Assembly: GCA_024404115.1 (NCBI GenBank)
Contig: JAKSQM010000002.1
Coordinates: forward strand, 186,001 to 250,000
From: Clostridia bacterium
GTDB taxonomy: Bacteria; Bacillota; Clostridia; Oscillospirales; Acutalibacteraceae
Direction: 5' to 3'
DNA: 64,000 nt
A program made the translations under genes and the position numbers. How positions within the stretch are numbered: the first letter of the stretch is position 1; each line of letters starts with the position of its first letter. This document shows positions 55,946 to 64,000 of the stretch, piece after piece. The notes under the pieces are model-generated. The model was not told the DNA's origin, did no database searches, and worked only from the letters and a program-made list of their open reading frames with translations.

Positions 55946-57367
55946 TTATTTTTCAATACGTTCCGACGCAGGAATGTATTCTGAGTTGATTTTATAATCG
56001 TTAGCTCTGTCGTCAAGCTTAATATAATCACGCTTTGATACAACACTTTTGTATGCAGGTCTGATAATCTTTTTGCCTGTGGTAATCTCTTCGATTCTGT
56101 GGGCAAGCCAGCCTGAAAGCCTTGCTGTTGCAAAAAGCGGAGTAAACAAATCCTGTGGAATGCCAAGCATTTTGTAAATGAAGCCAGAATAAAGGTCAAC
56201 ATTAGCGCAGATATTTTTGTTGATACCCTTGCTTTTACGATAAATTTCGGGGGTCAGCCTTTCAACTGCCTCAATAACATTGTATTCCTCCATCATACCC
56301 GTTTTTTCTGCAAAGTTTCTTGCTTCTTTTTTGAGTATTTTTGCTCGTGGGTCAGAGAGAGTATAAACAGCGTGTCCCATACCGTAAATAAGACCAGAAT
56401 GGTCAAAAGCCTCTTTATTGATGATTTTATAAAGATAATCTTCAATTCTGCTATCATCTGTATAGTCGCCGGCATTTTCCATAATATCTTCAACCATACC
56501 TGCAACCTTGAGGTTTGCACCGCCGTGGCGTGGACCTTTAAGTGCACCGATACCTGCGGCAATTGCTGAGTATGTATCTGTTCCGCTGGAGGTTACAACT
56601 CTTGTTGCGAAGCTGGAGTTATTACCGCCGCCGTGCTCTGCATGAAGCATAAGGCAGGTATCAAGTAAAAGAGCCTCATCCTCGGTGAACTGTTTATTCG
56701 ATCTGATTGAGTTTAAGATACATTCAGCTGTGGTCTGCGTTGGCTTAATAGGATGAATATACATACTCTTGCCATAGAAGTTTCTGCGCTTAACCTGATA
56801 TGAATAAGCCATAAGAGCAGGCATTCTTGCAATAAGCTGAATTGACTGCCTGATAACATTCTCAACAGAAGTGTCATCTGGGTTATCGTCATAAGAATAA
56901 AGAGCAAGCACAAGGCGGGCAAGCATATTCATAATATCCTTGGAGGGATTTTTCATAATCATATCTTCGCTGAAGCCCTTAGGAAGATCACGGCATTTGC
57001 CGAGAATTTCTCTGAAAGTTTCAAGCTGAGTTCTGTCTGGTAAAAATCCAAAAATCAGAAGCCATGCAACCTCTTCAAAGCCAAAACGCTTATCCTCCTG
57101 TGCGGAGCGTACAATTCTTGAAACATTAAATCCACGGTAATAAAGGCGACCCTCATGAGGAACCTTTTCACCGTCGTTAAGATAGTAGCCGTTAACAGAG
57201 CATACACGGGTAAGTCCAGCCATAACGCCAGTGCCGTCCGCATTACGAAGTCCTCTTTTAACGCCGTACTTTTCAAAGTTTTTTTCGTCGATCGCATTCA
57301 CTTTTTTAATGTTACTAACCAAAAATTCGATATTTTCCTGTGAAAGCGGTTCGTTGTTACTACTCAT
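55946..57367 (-). CDS. gltA: Citrate synthase
   Basis: 473 residues. Active-site motifs of the family: ACLMLHAEHGGGNNSSFATRV-like segment (LMLHAEHGGGNN), GALKGPRHGGAN with the substrate His, MGHAVYTLSDPRA, NVDLYSGFIYKMLGIP. It condenses acetyl-CoA and oxaloacetate. The long N-terminal part (1-60) is typical of the clostridial type. No aconitase or isocitrate dehydrogenase lies nearby, so it may serve glutamate synthesis. TAGGTGGTG precedes the ATG; its promoter is close. Confidence 0.95.
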   Translation of the reverse strand: MSSNNEPLSQENIEFLVSNIKKVNAIDEKNFEKYGVKRGLRNADGTGVMAGLTRVCSVNGYYLNDGEKVPHEGRLYYRGFNVSRIVRSAQEDKRFGFEEVAWLLIFGFLPDRTQLETFREILGKCRDLPKGFSEDMIMKNPSKDIMNMLARLVLALYSYDDNPDDTSVENVIRQSIQLIARMPALMAYSYQVKRRNFYGKSMYIHPIKPTQTTAECILNSIRSNKQFTEDEALLLDTCLMLHAEHGGGNNSSFATRVVTSSGTDTYSAIAAGIGALKGPRHGGANLKVAGMVEDIMENAGDYTDDSRIEDYLYKIINKEAFDHSGLIYGMGHAVYTLSDPRAKILKKEARNFAEKTGMMEEYNVIEAVERLTPEIYRKSKGINKNICANVDLYSGFIYKMLGIPQDLFTPLFATARLSGWLAHRIEEITTGKKIIRPAYKSVVSKRDYIKLDDRANDYKINSEYIPASERIEK

Positions 57368-57393
57368 AATTTCACCACCTAATAATTCTCTTT

Positions 57394-57423
57394 ATTATAC
57401 ATCAAAATGTTAGGTCAAGTCAA
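57394..57423 (-). promoter_or_regulatory. Promoter of the gltA run
   Basis: Minus strand -35 TTGACT (57418-57423), 18-base spacer, -10 TATAAT (57394-57399), 27 bases before the gltA start. Confidence 0.8.
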
Positions 57424-57467
57424 GGAATAAATACAAACTGCATATCAGAATTTTTGTTAAAATTATG

Positions 57468-57496
57468 TTGCCCTATTTTAAAAGATATGTTAATAT
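57468..57496 (+). promoter_or_regulatory. Probable promoter of the kinase-manA pair
   Basis: -35 TTGCCC (57468-57473), 17-base spacer, -10 TAATAT (57491-57496), about 32 bases before ATG 57528. Confidence 0.55.
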
Positions 57497-57527
57497 ATGG
57501 ACAGTATCTTTTGATATGGAGGAAAGT

Positions 57528-58823
57528 ATGAAAAGTATCGGAATTGACATTGGAACAACAGGAATCTGCGGTGTTTCTGTTGACACAAATAGCGGTGAAA
57601 TATTAAAAACTGTCAGCCGTGCCAATGATTGTTTTATAAAATCTGACCTTGATTTTGAAAAAATTCAGGACGGCGAAAAAATCCTTGGCAAGGTTAAAGA
57701 GATTATCGGTGAGCTTTTTGATGAGGAAACTGCATCAATCGGTTTTTCAAATCAGATGCACGGAATTATCTATGTGGATAAATCGGGCAAAGCACTCTCC
57801 CCTCTTTACATCTGGCAGGACGGACGAGGAAATCAGCCTTACAAAGACGGCAAAACTTACGCTGAGTATATGAATTCATTTGCAGGCTACGGACTTGTTA
57901 CCGACCTTTACAACCGTGAAAACGGACTTGTGCCTGAGGACACAGCCTTTGCTATCACAATTGGCGATTACTGCATTATGAACATCTGTGAGGCAGAGAA
58001 GCCGCTTATGCACATCACAAATGCCGCAAGCTTTGGCGGATTTGATTGTGAAAACTACTGCTTCACACTTGATTTGCCCTATCTCCCAGAGGTTACAAAA
58101 GAGCTCAGCGTGGCAGGATATTACAAAAATGTGCCTGTTTGCGTTTCTGTTGGTGATAATCAGGCAAGCTTTATTGGCTCTGTGAGAGATAATGATTTCG
58201 CTCTTATAAATGTTGGCACAGGCTCACAGATTTCTGTAATTCAAAAGAGCAGCACGCTACCTGTGGGCATTGAGGCAAGACCCTTTGACGGCAACGGATA
58301 TCTTGCGGCAGGCTGTGCGCTTTGTGGCGGTCGAGCATTTAAGATGGTTGAGAGATTTATTGCTCAGTGTGCTGAATTGGCAACTGGCGAGCTTCCCGAA
58401 AATCTTTATAAAAAAATCGACAAGCTTCTTGAAGAGAAAACTGAAACAACCATGAAAGCAGACAGCAGATTCTGCGGAACGAGAGTTGACCCCTCTGTTA
58501 AGGGCTGCTACACAAATGTTGACGAGCTGAATTTTACCCCTGCGGATATGATTCTTGCAACGCTCAAGGGTATGAGTCAGGAGCTTTATGATATGTATGC
58601 TCTTATGAATGCGGAAAGCAAGGGTCTTGTATGCTCTGGCAACGGCATCAGAAAGAACCCTGCGTTACAGAAAATTATAAAAGAAAACTTCAATATGGAT
58701 TTGTATTTTCCACTTTATGAGGAAGAAGCGGCATACGGTGCGGCACTTTCTTCAATGGCATGCAGTGGAATTTGCAAAGACCTTAACGAAGCGAGAAAAC
58801 TTATAAAATACAAAGGAGAATAA
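57528..58823 (+). CDS. FGGY-family carbohydrate kinase (sedoheptulokinase-like)
   Basis: 431 residues from ATG 57528 (TATGGAGG before it). The FGGY fold opens with GIDIGTTGICGVSVD, then SIGFSNQMHGI, IWQDGRG, VSVGDNQASFIGS, and NVGTGSQISV in the second ATPase half. The QMHGI and DNQASF segments resemble sedoheptulokinase/SHPK-like members more than xylulokinase, but the substrate is not proven. It lies two bases before manA, so both act on one sugar-phosphate route. Confidence 0.88.
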   Translation: MKSIGIDIGTTGICGVSVDTNSGEILKTVSRANDCFIKSDLDFEKIQDGEKILGKVKEIIGELFDEETASIGFSNQMHGIIYVDKSGKALSPLYIWQDGRGNQPYKDGKTYAEYMNSFAGYGLVTDLYNRENGLVPEDTAFAITIGDYCIMNICEAEKPLMHITNAASFGGFDCENYCFTLDLPYLPEVTKELSVAGYYKNVPVCVSVGDNQASFIGSVRDNDFALINVGTGSQISVIQKSSTLPVGIEARPFDGNGYLAAGCALCGGRAFKMVERFIAQCAELATGELPENLYKKIDKLLEEKTETTMKADSRFCGTRVDPSVKGCYTNVDELNFTPADMILATLKGMSQELYDMYALMNAESKGLVCSGNGIRKNPALQKIIKENFNMDLYFPLYEEEAAYGAALSSMACSGICKDLNEARKLIKYKGE

Positions 58824-58825
58824 AA

Positions 58826-59842
58826 ATGTTTTACGATTATCCGATTTTCTTTGAAAAGAACAGAGTATTCAGAGTTTACAAGGGCGGCAAGCTTTTTGCT
58901 GACTTCTTCTCTGACGATTCACAGGACGGCAACTACCCCGAAGAGTGGGTTGTTTCATCTGTTCACGCTCTTAATGACGGCAGCACAGATGAATATGAGG
59001 GAATTTCAAAGATTAAAGATTCAGACCTTTACCTCAGCGACGCTATGAAAGAATACAAAAAAGAAATGCTTGGCGACAATGAGGATATTGGTGTTCTTAC
59101 AAAGATTCTTGACAGTGCAATTCGTCTGCCCGTTCAGGCTCACCCCGACAAGCCTTTTTCAAGAAAGTATTTTAATTCAAGCTACGGCAAAGAAGAAAGC
59201 TGGGTTATCCTTGCAACACGCCCAGGTGGAAAGGTATTCTACGGCTTCAAGGATGGCGTAACACTTGAACAGTTTGAAAAGGCAATTGAAGAAAGTGAAA
59301 CCAGCAAAACAGCAATGGAAGACCTCCTTGAATCATTCGAGGTTAAGCCCGGTGATGTAATTTACATCCCTGCAAAAATGGTTCACGCAATCGGTGCAGG
59401 CTGTCTGCTTCTTGAGGTTCAGGAGCCGTCAGATTTCACCGTTCAGCCTGAGCGTTGGTGCGGTGATTACAAGCTCTCTGACCACGAAATGTATTTAGGT
59501 CTTGACAAGAAAACAGCACTTGAATGCTTTGATGTAAACAAAAAGTTCCCCGCTCCCCTCACCCCAAATGTAATTGAAGAGAAAGACGGCGTGAAGTACG
59601 AATCACTCATTGACGAGCGTATGACAAAGACTTTCAATGTAAGAAGAGTTACACTTGACGGCGGCGAATTCAAAATGAACGGCGGAGTTAAGATTTATGT
59701 TGTTACAGACGGCAACGGCAAAATCACAGGCGACGGCTACGAAAAAGAAATAACCAAAGGCGATTATTTCTTCATCTCAGAATCTGCAAAAGATAAATTT
59801 GCTCTCAGCGGAAATATGACACTTATTGAGTGCTATAGATAA
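58826..59842 (+). CDS. manA: Mannose-6-phosphate isomerase, type I
   Basis: 338 residues. Cupin metalloenzyme with QAHPDK, KEESWVIL, IYIPAKMVHAIGAG and EVQEPSDFTVQPERW, covering the zinc ligands (Gln, His, Glu, His) of the family. It interconverts mannose-6-phosphate and fructose-6-phosphate. AAAGGAG lies 7 bases before the ATG. It is translated with the kinase upstream and ends at a strong terminator. Confidence 0.92.
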   Translation: MFYDYPIFFEKNRVFRVYKGGKLFADFFSDDSQDGNYPEEWVVSSVHALNDGSTDEYEGISKIKDSDLYLSDAMKEYKKEMLGDNEDIGVLTKILDSAIRLPVQAHPDKPFSRKYFNSSYGKEESWVILATRPGGKVFYGFKDGVTLEQFEKAIEESETSKTAMEDLLESFEVKPGDVIYIPAKMVHAIGAGCLLLEVQEPSDFTVQPERWCGDYKLSDHEMYLGLDKKTALECFDVNKKFPAPLTPNVIEEKDGVKYESLIDERMTKTFNVRRVTLDGGEFKMNGGVKIYVVTDGNGKITGDGYEKEITKGDYFFISESAKDKFALSGNMTLIECYR

Positions 59843-59870
59843 TCAAAATTTCAATTTAATAACAAAAGCA

Positions 59871-59908
59871 AAGCACGGATTAGCTCAGTTGAACTAATCC
59901 GTGCTTTT
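59871..59908. terminator. Terminator between manA and the BMP-type permease
   Basis: 13-bp perfect stem AAGCACGGATTAG (59871-59883) with CTAATCCGTGCTT (59894-59906), followed by T on the plus strand. Also A-flanked, so usable for the minus-strand operon. Confidence 0.9.
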
Positions 59909-59936
59909 ATGAAAGGAAGATAAAAAAGAGAATTGG

Positions 59937-60914
59937 TTATCTTTCTTCTCGGAAATATGAAAGTCCGAGACTTGCAGGTGGCTGGAATTCACGCTTCTGA
60001 AGCATGCTGATAATAACAAGAACGATGATTGTTACAGCATAAGGTGCCATTTTGAAAAGCTCCTGTGTGCCCATGCCAAGACCTGGGATGTAGTTATGGA
60101 TGATGAAAAGTCCACCGAAAAGGATTGAGCCGAAGATGCTGATGTTCGGTCTCCAGATTGCGAAAATTACAAGTGCAATTGCGAGCCATCCTCTGTCGCC
60201 AAATCCGTCGTTTGACCATACACCGCAAGCGTAGTCCATAACATAGTAAAGACCGCCAAATCCTGCAATTATGCTGCCGAGGATAATTGAAACATATTTG
60301 TAACGCTCAACATTAACGCCTGCAGCATCTGCTGTTGCAGGGTTTTCACCAACTGCACGAAGCTTTAAGCCAGAGCGGGTTTTGTTGAAATAAAGTGAAA
60401 CAACAACTGCGATAATAATTGCAACATATGCAAGGAAGCTGTAAGAGAAAAGAATGTCGCCTACAACACCTAACTTATCAGCAAAAGGAAGTGATGTTTT
60501 GAAGCAAAGGCTTGTTTTTGAAAGTGTGATTGAGGGAACATCAAGACCTGAAAGCTTGATAAGTGAGCCACCAAAGAAGTTACCGAAGCCAACACCGAAT
60601 GTTGTAAGTGCAAGACCTGTAACATTCTGATTTGCTTTAAGTGTAACTGTAAGAAGTGCGTAGATATAGCCCATAATTGCTGAGCCGATAATTGAGCAAA
60701 GAAGAGGAATAAGAACTGCAAGGAATGAATTCATATGTGCCGCATTCTGCTCATAGAAGAATCCGCCGATAACACCGCAGATACCGCCAACATACATAAC
60801 GCCTGCTGTGCCGAGGTTAAGGTTACCGCTTTTTTCGGTGAGGATTTCACCAGTTGAACCGAACAGAAGCGGAATACCCTGAACAACTGCTCGCTGAATA
60901 AATGCTACTACCAT
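59937..60914 (-). CDS. Nucleoside-type ABC transporter permease (second)
   Basis: 325 residues, about eight to nine membrane segments. GEILTEKSGNLNLGTAGVMYVGG near the N-terminus and the ERYKYVSIILGSIIAGFGG loop are typical of BMP-coupled (YufQ-like) permeases. With the other permease, ATPase and lipoprotein it should import nucleosides. It begins at TGATG overlapping the previous stop by one base, with GGAGG upstream, and is the last gene of the operon. Confidence 0.93.
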   Translation of the reverse strand: MVVAFIQRAVVQGIPLLFGSTGEILTEKSGNLNLGTAGVMYVGGICGVIGGFFYEQNAAHMNSFLAVLIPLLCSIIGSAIMGYIYALLTVTLKANQNVTGLALTTFGVGFGNFFGGSLIKLSGLDVPSITLSKTSLCFKTSLPFADKLGVVGDILFSYSFLAYVAIIIAVVVSLYFNKTRSGLKLRAVGENPATADAAGVNVERYKYVSIILGSIIAGFGGLYYVMDYACGVWSNDGFGDRGWLAIALVIFAIWRPNISIFGSILFGGLFIIHNYIPGLGMGTQELFKMAPYAVTIIVLVIISMLQKREFQPPASLGLSYFREER

Positions 60915-62023
60915 CAGTCTTTAACCTCCTTTGTCTTTTCACGGAACTTAAGCTTGTAATTGATGAAGAATTCACTGCCGATAATGAAGAAAATAATGAT
61001 ACCAGTGAGAATATCTGCGAAAGATTCGTTAAGACCGAAAATCATTGAGATTTCGCCTGCACCCTTCTGAAGGAATACAATAAGAAGAGCTGTGAGAATC
61101 ATGTAAATGGGGTTAAACTTTGCAAGCCATGAAACCATGATAGCTGTGAAGCCTCGACCGCCTGCTGTATCTCTTGTTACAGTGTGGTCTGTGCCTGCTA
61201 CCATAAGAAGTCCTGCAATACCGCATAAAGCACCTGAAAGAATCATTGTTCTGATAACAACTTTCTTAACATTGATGCCGATATATTTTGCTGTGTTTTC
61301 GCTGCCGCCAACAACAGAAAGCTCATAGCCGTGCTTACTGTATTTAAGGTAGATATACATAATAACTGTGAGAACAATTACGATTGCAACGTTGCAGAAA
61401 TATTTCTGACCGAAAATTGTGGGGAACCAACCAGCGTTTGATGTGGGGTTGATGATACCGATATGACCCGAACCAGCAGGAACTGACCACTCGAAAACGA
61501 AATATGAAACAATCTGAATTGCGATGTAGTTCATCATAAGGGTAAAGAGTGTTTCGTTTGTGTTCCAGTTAGCTTTGAAGAAAGCAGGGATAAAGCCCCA
61601 GATTGCGCCTGCAATAATACTTGCAACAACCATTACAAGGATAAGTGCCCAGTTGGGAATTTTATCGCCAAGGAAAATCATACATGTTGCAGAAGCAAGT
61701 GCGCCCATAAGTACCTGACCCTCTGCACCGATGTTCCAGAATTTCATTTTGAATGCGGGAGTAACTGCAAGGGAGATGCAAAGAAGAATTGCTGTGTTCT
61801 GAGCGGTTGACCAGATTTTTCTCTCTGTTCCAACTGCGCCAGAAATCATTGTGCCGTAAACCTCAAAAGGATTCTCGCCTGTAACAAGAACGGTAACAAT
61901 TCCGCAGACAATAAGTGCCGCAACAATTGAAACGATTCTGATTAACCACGATTTTGTGGTGGGTAAGTTGCCCCTCTTTACAATATGAAAAAGAGGTTCG
62001 CTGACTTTTTCTTTATTTTTCAT
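60914..62023 (-). CDS. Nucleoside-type ABC transporter permease (first)
   Basis: 369 residues from ATG 62023 (11 bases past AAGGAG); an in-frame GTG at 62035 is also possible. About nine to ten membrane segments; VTPAFKMKFWNIGAEGQVLMGA and GGRGFTAIMVSWLAKFNP are signatures of YufP-type permeases. It overlaps the ATPase gene end by about 11 bases, so translation is coupled. Confidence 0.92.
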   Translation of the reverse strand: MKNKEKVSEPLFHIVKRGNLPTTKSWLIRIVSIVAALIVCGIVTVLVTGENPFEVYGTMISGAVGTERKIWSTAQNTAILLCISLAVTPAFKMKFWNIGAEGQVLMGALASATCMIFLGDKIPNWALILVMVVASIIAGAIWGFIPAFFKANWNTNETLFTLMMNYIAIQIVSYFVFEWSVPAGSGHIGIINPTSNAGWFPTIFGQKYFCNVAIVIVLTVIMYIYLKYSKHGYELSVVGGSENTAKYIGINVKKVVIRTMILSGALCGIAGLLMVAGTDHTVTRDTAGGRGFTAIMVSWLAKFNPIYMILTALLIVFLQKGAGEISMIFGLNESFADILTGIIIFFIIGSEFFINYKLKFREKTKEVKD

Positions 62024-63554
62024 TTGAATCAGCACTCCTTCCTTTTGTCATAAGTACACCGATTTCTTCTTTTGTTGTGTTTCGTGCGTCAACAATACCA
62101 GAAATCTCGCCAGAGCTGATAACAACAATTCTGTCGCAAAGCTCAATAAGAACATCAAGGTCCTCACCAACGAAGATAACGGATGTTCCCTTTTCTTTCT
62201 GCTCGTTAAGCAGGCTATAAATCATATAAGATGAGTTGATGTCAAGACCACGAACAGGATATGCAACCATCAAAACCTTGGGATTGGCTTTAATCTCACG
62301 ACCAACAAGAACTTTCTGAACGTTACCGCCTGAAAGACGGCGAACAGGAGTTTTGGCTGAGGGAGTAACAACCTCAAGCTCTTCAATGATTTCATTTGCA
62401 AGGTCTGTGGGAGCCTTTTTCTCAACAAAAACAGATTTGCCTTTTTTGTAGCTACGGAGAGTCATATTATCAATAATATCCATGTTAGCAACAAGACCCA
62501 TGCCAAGTCTGTCTTCGGGAACGAAAGAAAGTCGGATACCCATTTCACGAATCTGAAGTGGAGTTTTATCACGAAGATTTTCTTTCTCGCCTGTTTCAGC
62601 GTTATTATAAAGAATTGAACCGCTGCTCAGATGACGGAGGCCTGCGATTGATTCAAGAAGCTCACGCTGACCGCTGCCTGCGATACCAGCAATACCGAGA
62701 ATTTCGCCTGACTTTGCAGTGAAATTAACATGGTTAAGGATGTTGACACCCTCACGGTTATTGTAGCTGATGTTTTCGATAATAAGGCGATCCTCTTTAT
62801 TTTCAATATCTGCTCTTTCAATGTTAAGGTCAACCTTTTTGCCAACCATCATTTCAGTAAGGATTGATTCGTCAGCGTCGGCGGTGTTGATTGTGCCGAT
62901 ATAAACGCCTTTTCTGAGAACAGAAACTTTATCTGAAATTTCAAGAACTTCGTTAAGCTTATGAGTAATGATGATGATTGACTTGCCGTCTTTTTTCATA
63001 TTACGCATAACGTTGAAGAGCTTGCTTGTTTCGTGAGGTGTAAGAACGGCTGTTGGCTCGTCCAGAATAAGGATGTCTGCACCTCTGTAAAGAACTTTGA
63101 TTATTTCAACAGTCTGCTTTTCTGAAACAGACATTTCGTAAATCTTTTTATTAAGGTCAATCTCAAAGCCGTAAGCATCGCAGATTTTTTTAATCGCTTT
63201 TGCTGATTCCTTGAGGTTGTATCTGCCCTTTTCTTCAATGCCAAGAACGATATTCTCAACCGCTGAGAAAACATCAACAAGCTTGAAATGCTGATGAATC
63301 ATACCGATTCCGTGAGCAAAAGAATCTTTTGGGGATTTGATTACAACTTCTTCGCCATTGATAAAGATTTCACCGTGATCCGGGAAATAAATACCCGCAA
63401 GCATATTCATGAGGGTAGTTTTTCCGCTTCCGTTTTCGCCGAGGATTGAGAGAATCTCGCCACGGTCAACAGTAAGTGAAACATCTTTGTTGGCAACAAT
63501 ACTACCGAATGTTTTGGTAATATTTCTTAATTCGATTGCCGGTTTTAAAGCCAC
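62013..63554 (-). CDS. Nucleoside-type ABC transporter ATP-binding protein
   Basis: 513 residues with two ABC domains. The first has Walker A GENGSGKT and MSVSEKQTVEIIKVLYRGADILILDEPTA-like signature and Walker B (ILILDEPTA). The second has GIAGSGQREL in place of a full Walker A and RRLSGGNVQK with a signature LSGG. Double-domain ATPases of this form serve BMP-type (YufO) nucleoside and sugar permeases. The start is GTG 63554, supported by AAGGAGG 8 bases before it. Downstream of the lipoprotein gene across a hairpin. Confidence 0.94.
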   Translation of the reverse strand: MALKPAIELRNITKTFGSIVANKDVSLTVDRGEILSILGENGSGKTTLMNMLAGIYFPDHGEIFINGEEVVIKSPKDSFAHGIGMIHQHFKLVDVFSAVENIVLGIEEKGRYNLKESAKAIKKICDAYGFEIDLNKKIYEMSVSEKQTVEIIKVLYRGADILILDEPTAVLTPHETSKLFNVMRNMKKDGKSIIIITHKLNEVLEISDKVSVLRKGVYIGTINTADADESILTEMMVGKKVDLNIERADIENKEDRLIIENISYNNREGVNILNHVNFTAKSGEILGIAGIAGSGQRELLESIAGLRHLSSGSILYNNAETGEKENLRDKTPLQIREMGIRLSFVPEDRLGMGLVANMDIIDNMTLRSYKKGKSVFVEKKAPTDLANEIIEELEVVTPSAKTPVRRLSGGNVQKVLVGREIKANPKVLMVAYPVRGLDINSSYMIYSLLNEQKEKGTSVIFVGEDLDVLIELCDRIVVISSGEISGIVDARNTTKEEIGVLMTKGRSADSNEK

Positions 63555-63638
63555 TTTATTTCCTCCTTTAAACGCATCGCTTTATTTTTCAAGGAAAGAT
63601 TGAAAAATTCAAGCCTTCTTTCAAAAATAAAAACCATA

Positions 63639-63663
63639 TAGGCGGAGTTTTTAGCTCCGCCTA
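63639..63663 (-). terminator. Hairpin between the BMP lipoprotein gene and its ATPase gene
   Basis: Perfect 9-bp stem TAGGCGGAG/CTCCGCCTA (63639-63647 and 63655-63663). On the minus strand the U-rich run starts only after TATATGG, so it may act as a partial terminator or a 3'-end stabiliser of the lipoprotein message. Confidence 0.65.
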
Positions 63664-63679
63664 TGTTTTTAAAATGTGA

Positions 63680-64000
63680 TCAGAACTTTGTATTCAGAAG
63701 TGAGATACCATCAATCTTGAGGTCAAAGTAAGGTGCTGAACGGAATGAAGATTCCATAAACTGACCGTCTTTGATAACTTCTGTATCGGGTGTGTAGTCT
63801 GCATCTGAATCAACGTCTGCCTTGTAGGACTCAACTTTCTTGCCATCAACTGTGATGTAGTTATCCTTAGCTGTGTCAAATACTTTAACTGTGCCAGCTT
63901 CGATTTCTTTCTTAACTTCATCAATCTTAGCCTGTGTGTCTTTAGCAGCAGCCTGCTCGTTTACTTCTGTAAGAAGAACAGACTCTGTTGCAAGTGTGCC
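63680..64000 (-). CDS. BMP-family substrate-binding lipoprotein, C-terminal part
   Basis: The last 106 codons of a gene running off the right edge. The visible end shows TVKVFDTAKDNYITVDGKK-like sequence (FDTAKDNYITVDGK), YKADVDSDADYTPDTEV, SSFRSAPYFDLKIDGI and stop at 63680. This is the usual C-terminus of BMP/PnrA-type nucleoside-binding lipoproteins. It feeds the ATPase and two permeases encoded downstream. The N-terminus, lipobox and promoter lie outside the window. Confidence 0.88.
   Translation of the reverse strand, partial: GTLATESVLLTEVNEQAAAKDTQAKIDEVKKEIEAGTVKVFDTAKDNYITVDGKKVESYKADVDSDADYTPDTEVIKDGQFMESSFRSAPYFDLKIDGISLLNTKF

Overview
The window reads as chromosome of a low-GC, Gram-positive gut anaerobe, most like a Ruminococcus/Oscillospirales clostridium. 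The basis is Firmicutes-type T-box leaders, AddAB instead of RecBCD, the DarA-HolB-RicT gene cluster, strong AGGAGG-type ribosome sites, and a secreted protein that ends in a dockerin-like module. Gene density is high, most genes lie on the minus strand, and I see no rRNA, tRNA, CRISPR array, prophage or insertion sequence.

Left part (1-25.2 kb). Two paralogous acyl-CoA ligases, each with an XRE helix-turn-helix and a cupin domain in front (1-1538 and 1916-4180), sit behind T-box leaders. A third T-box (17.3-17.6 kb) drives a LeuA-like protein that lacks the catalytic residues of LeuA, coupled to a TIM-barrel/acyl-CoA ligase fusion. Reading the specifier position of the three leaders gives GUA (Val), AUC (Ile) and CUC (Leu). 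The window therefore appears to hold one acyl-CoA ligase unit per branched-chain amino acid. The simplest inference is activation of isobutyrate, 2-methylbutyrate and isovalerate to CoA esters for reductive carboxylation to Val, Ile and Leu, switched on when the matching tRNA is uncharged. This is the main finding. Between and after these units are thioredoxin, a sugar ABC transporter ending in rhamnulose-1-phosphate aldolase, a Dabb protein with TrmO, a secreted ceramidase-like protein, a queuosine operon (queA, a HipA-like kinase, tgt, then a GDPD and a Gfo/Idh oxidoreductase), and asd-dapA.

Middle (25.2-42.1 kb). One long minus-strand run holds prs, valS, folC, addB, addA, a small unknown protein, a membrane-anchored nuclease and a metallophosphoesterase, with an internal hairpin between valS and folC. 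Upstream lies an mscS-family/CDF transporter pair.

Right part (42.1-64 kb). A 1759-residue secreted PHP-domain protein with InlB-type repeats and a dockerin-like C-terminus is followed by a small acidic anchored protein. Then come a minus-strand run from citrate synthase through AEC transporter, darA, holB and ricT to lacZ and an isochorismatase-family hydrolase; a plus-strand FGGY kinase with mannose-6-phosphate isomerase; and a BMP-type nucleoside ABC transporter cut by the right edge.

Starts were chosen from Shine-Dalgarno spacing and family length. All functions are read from motifs and context only; no database search was possible.
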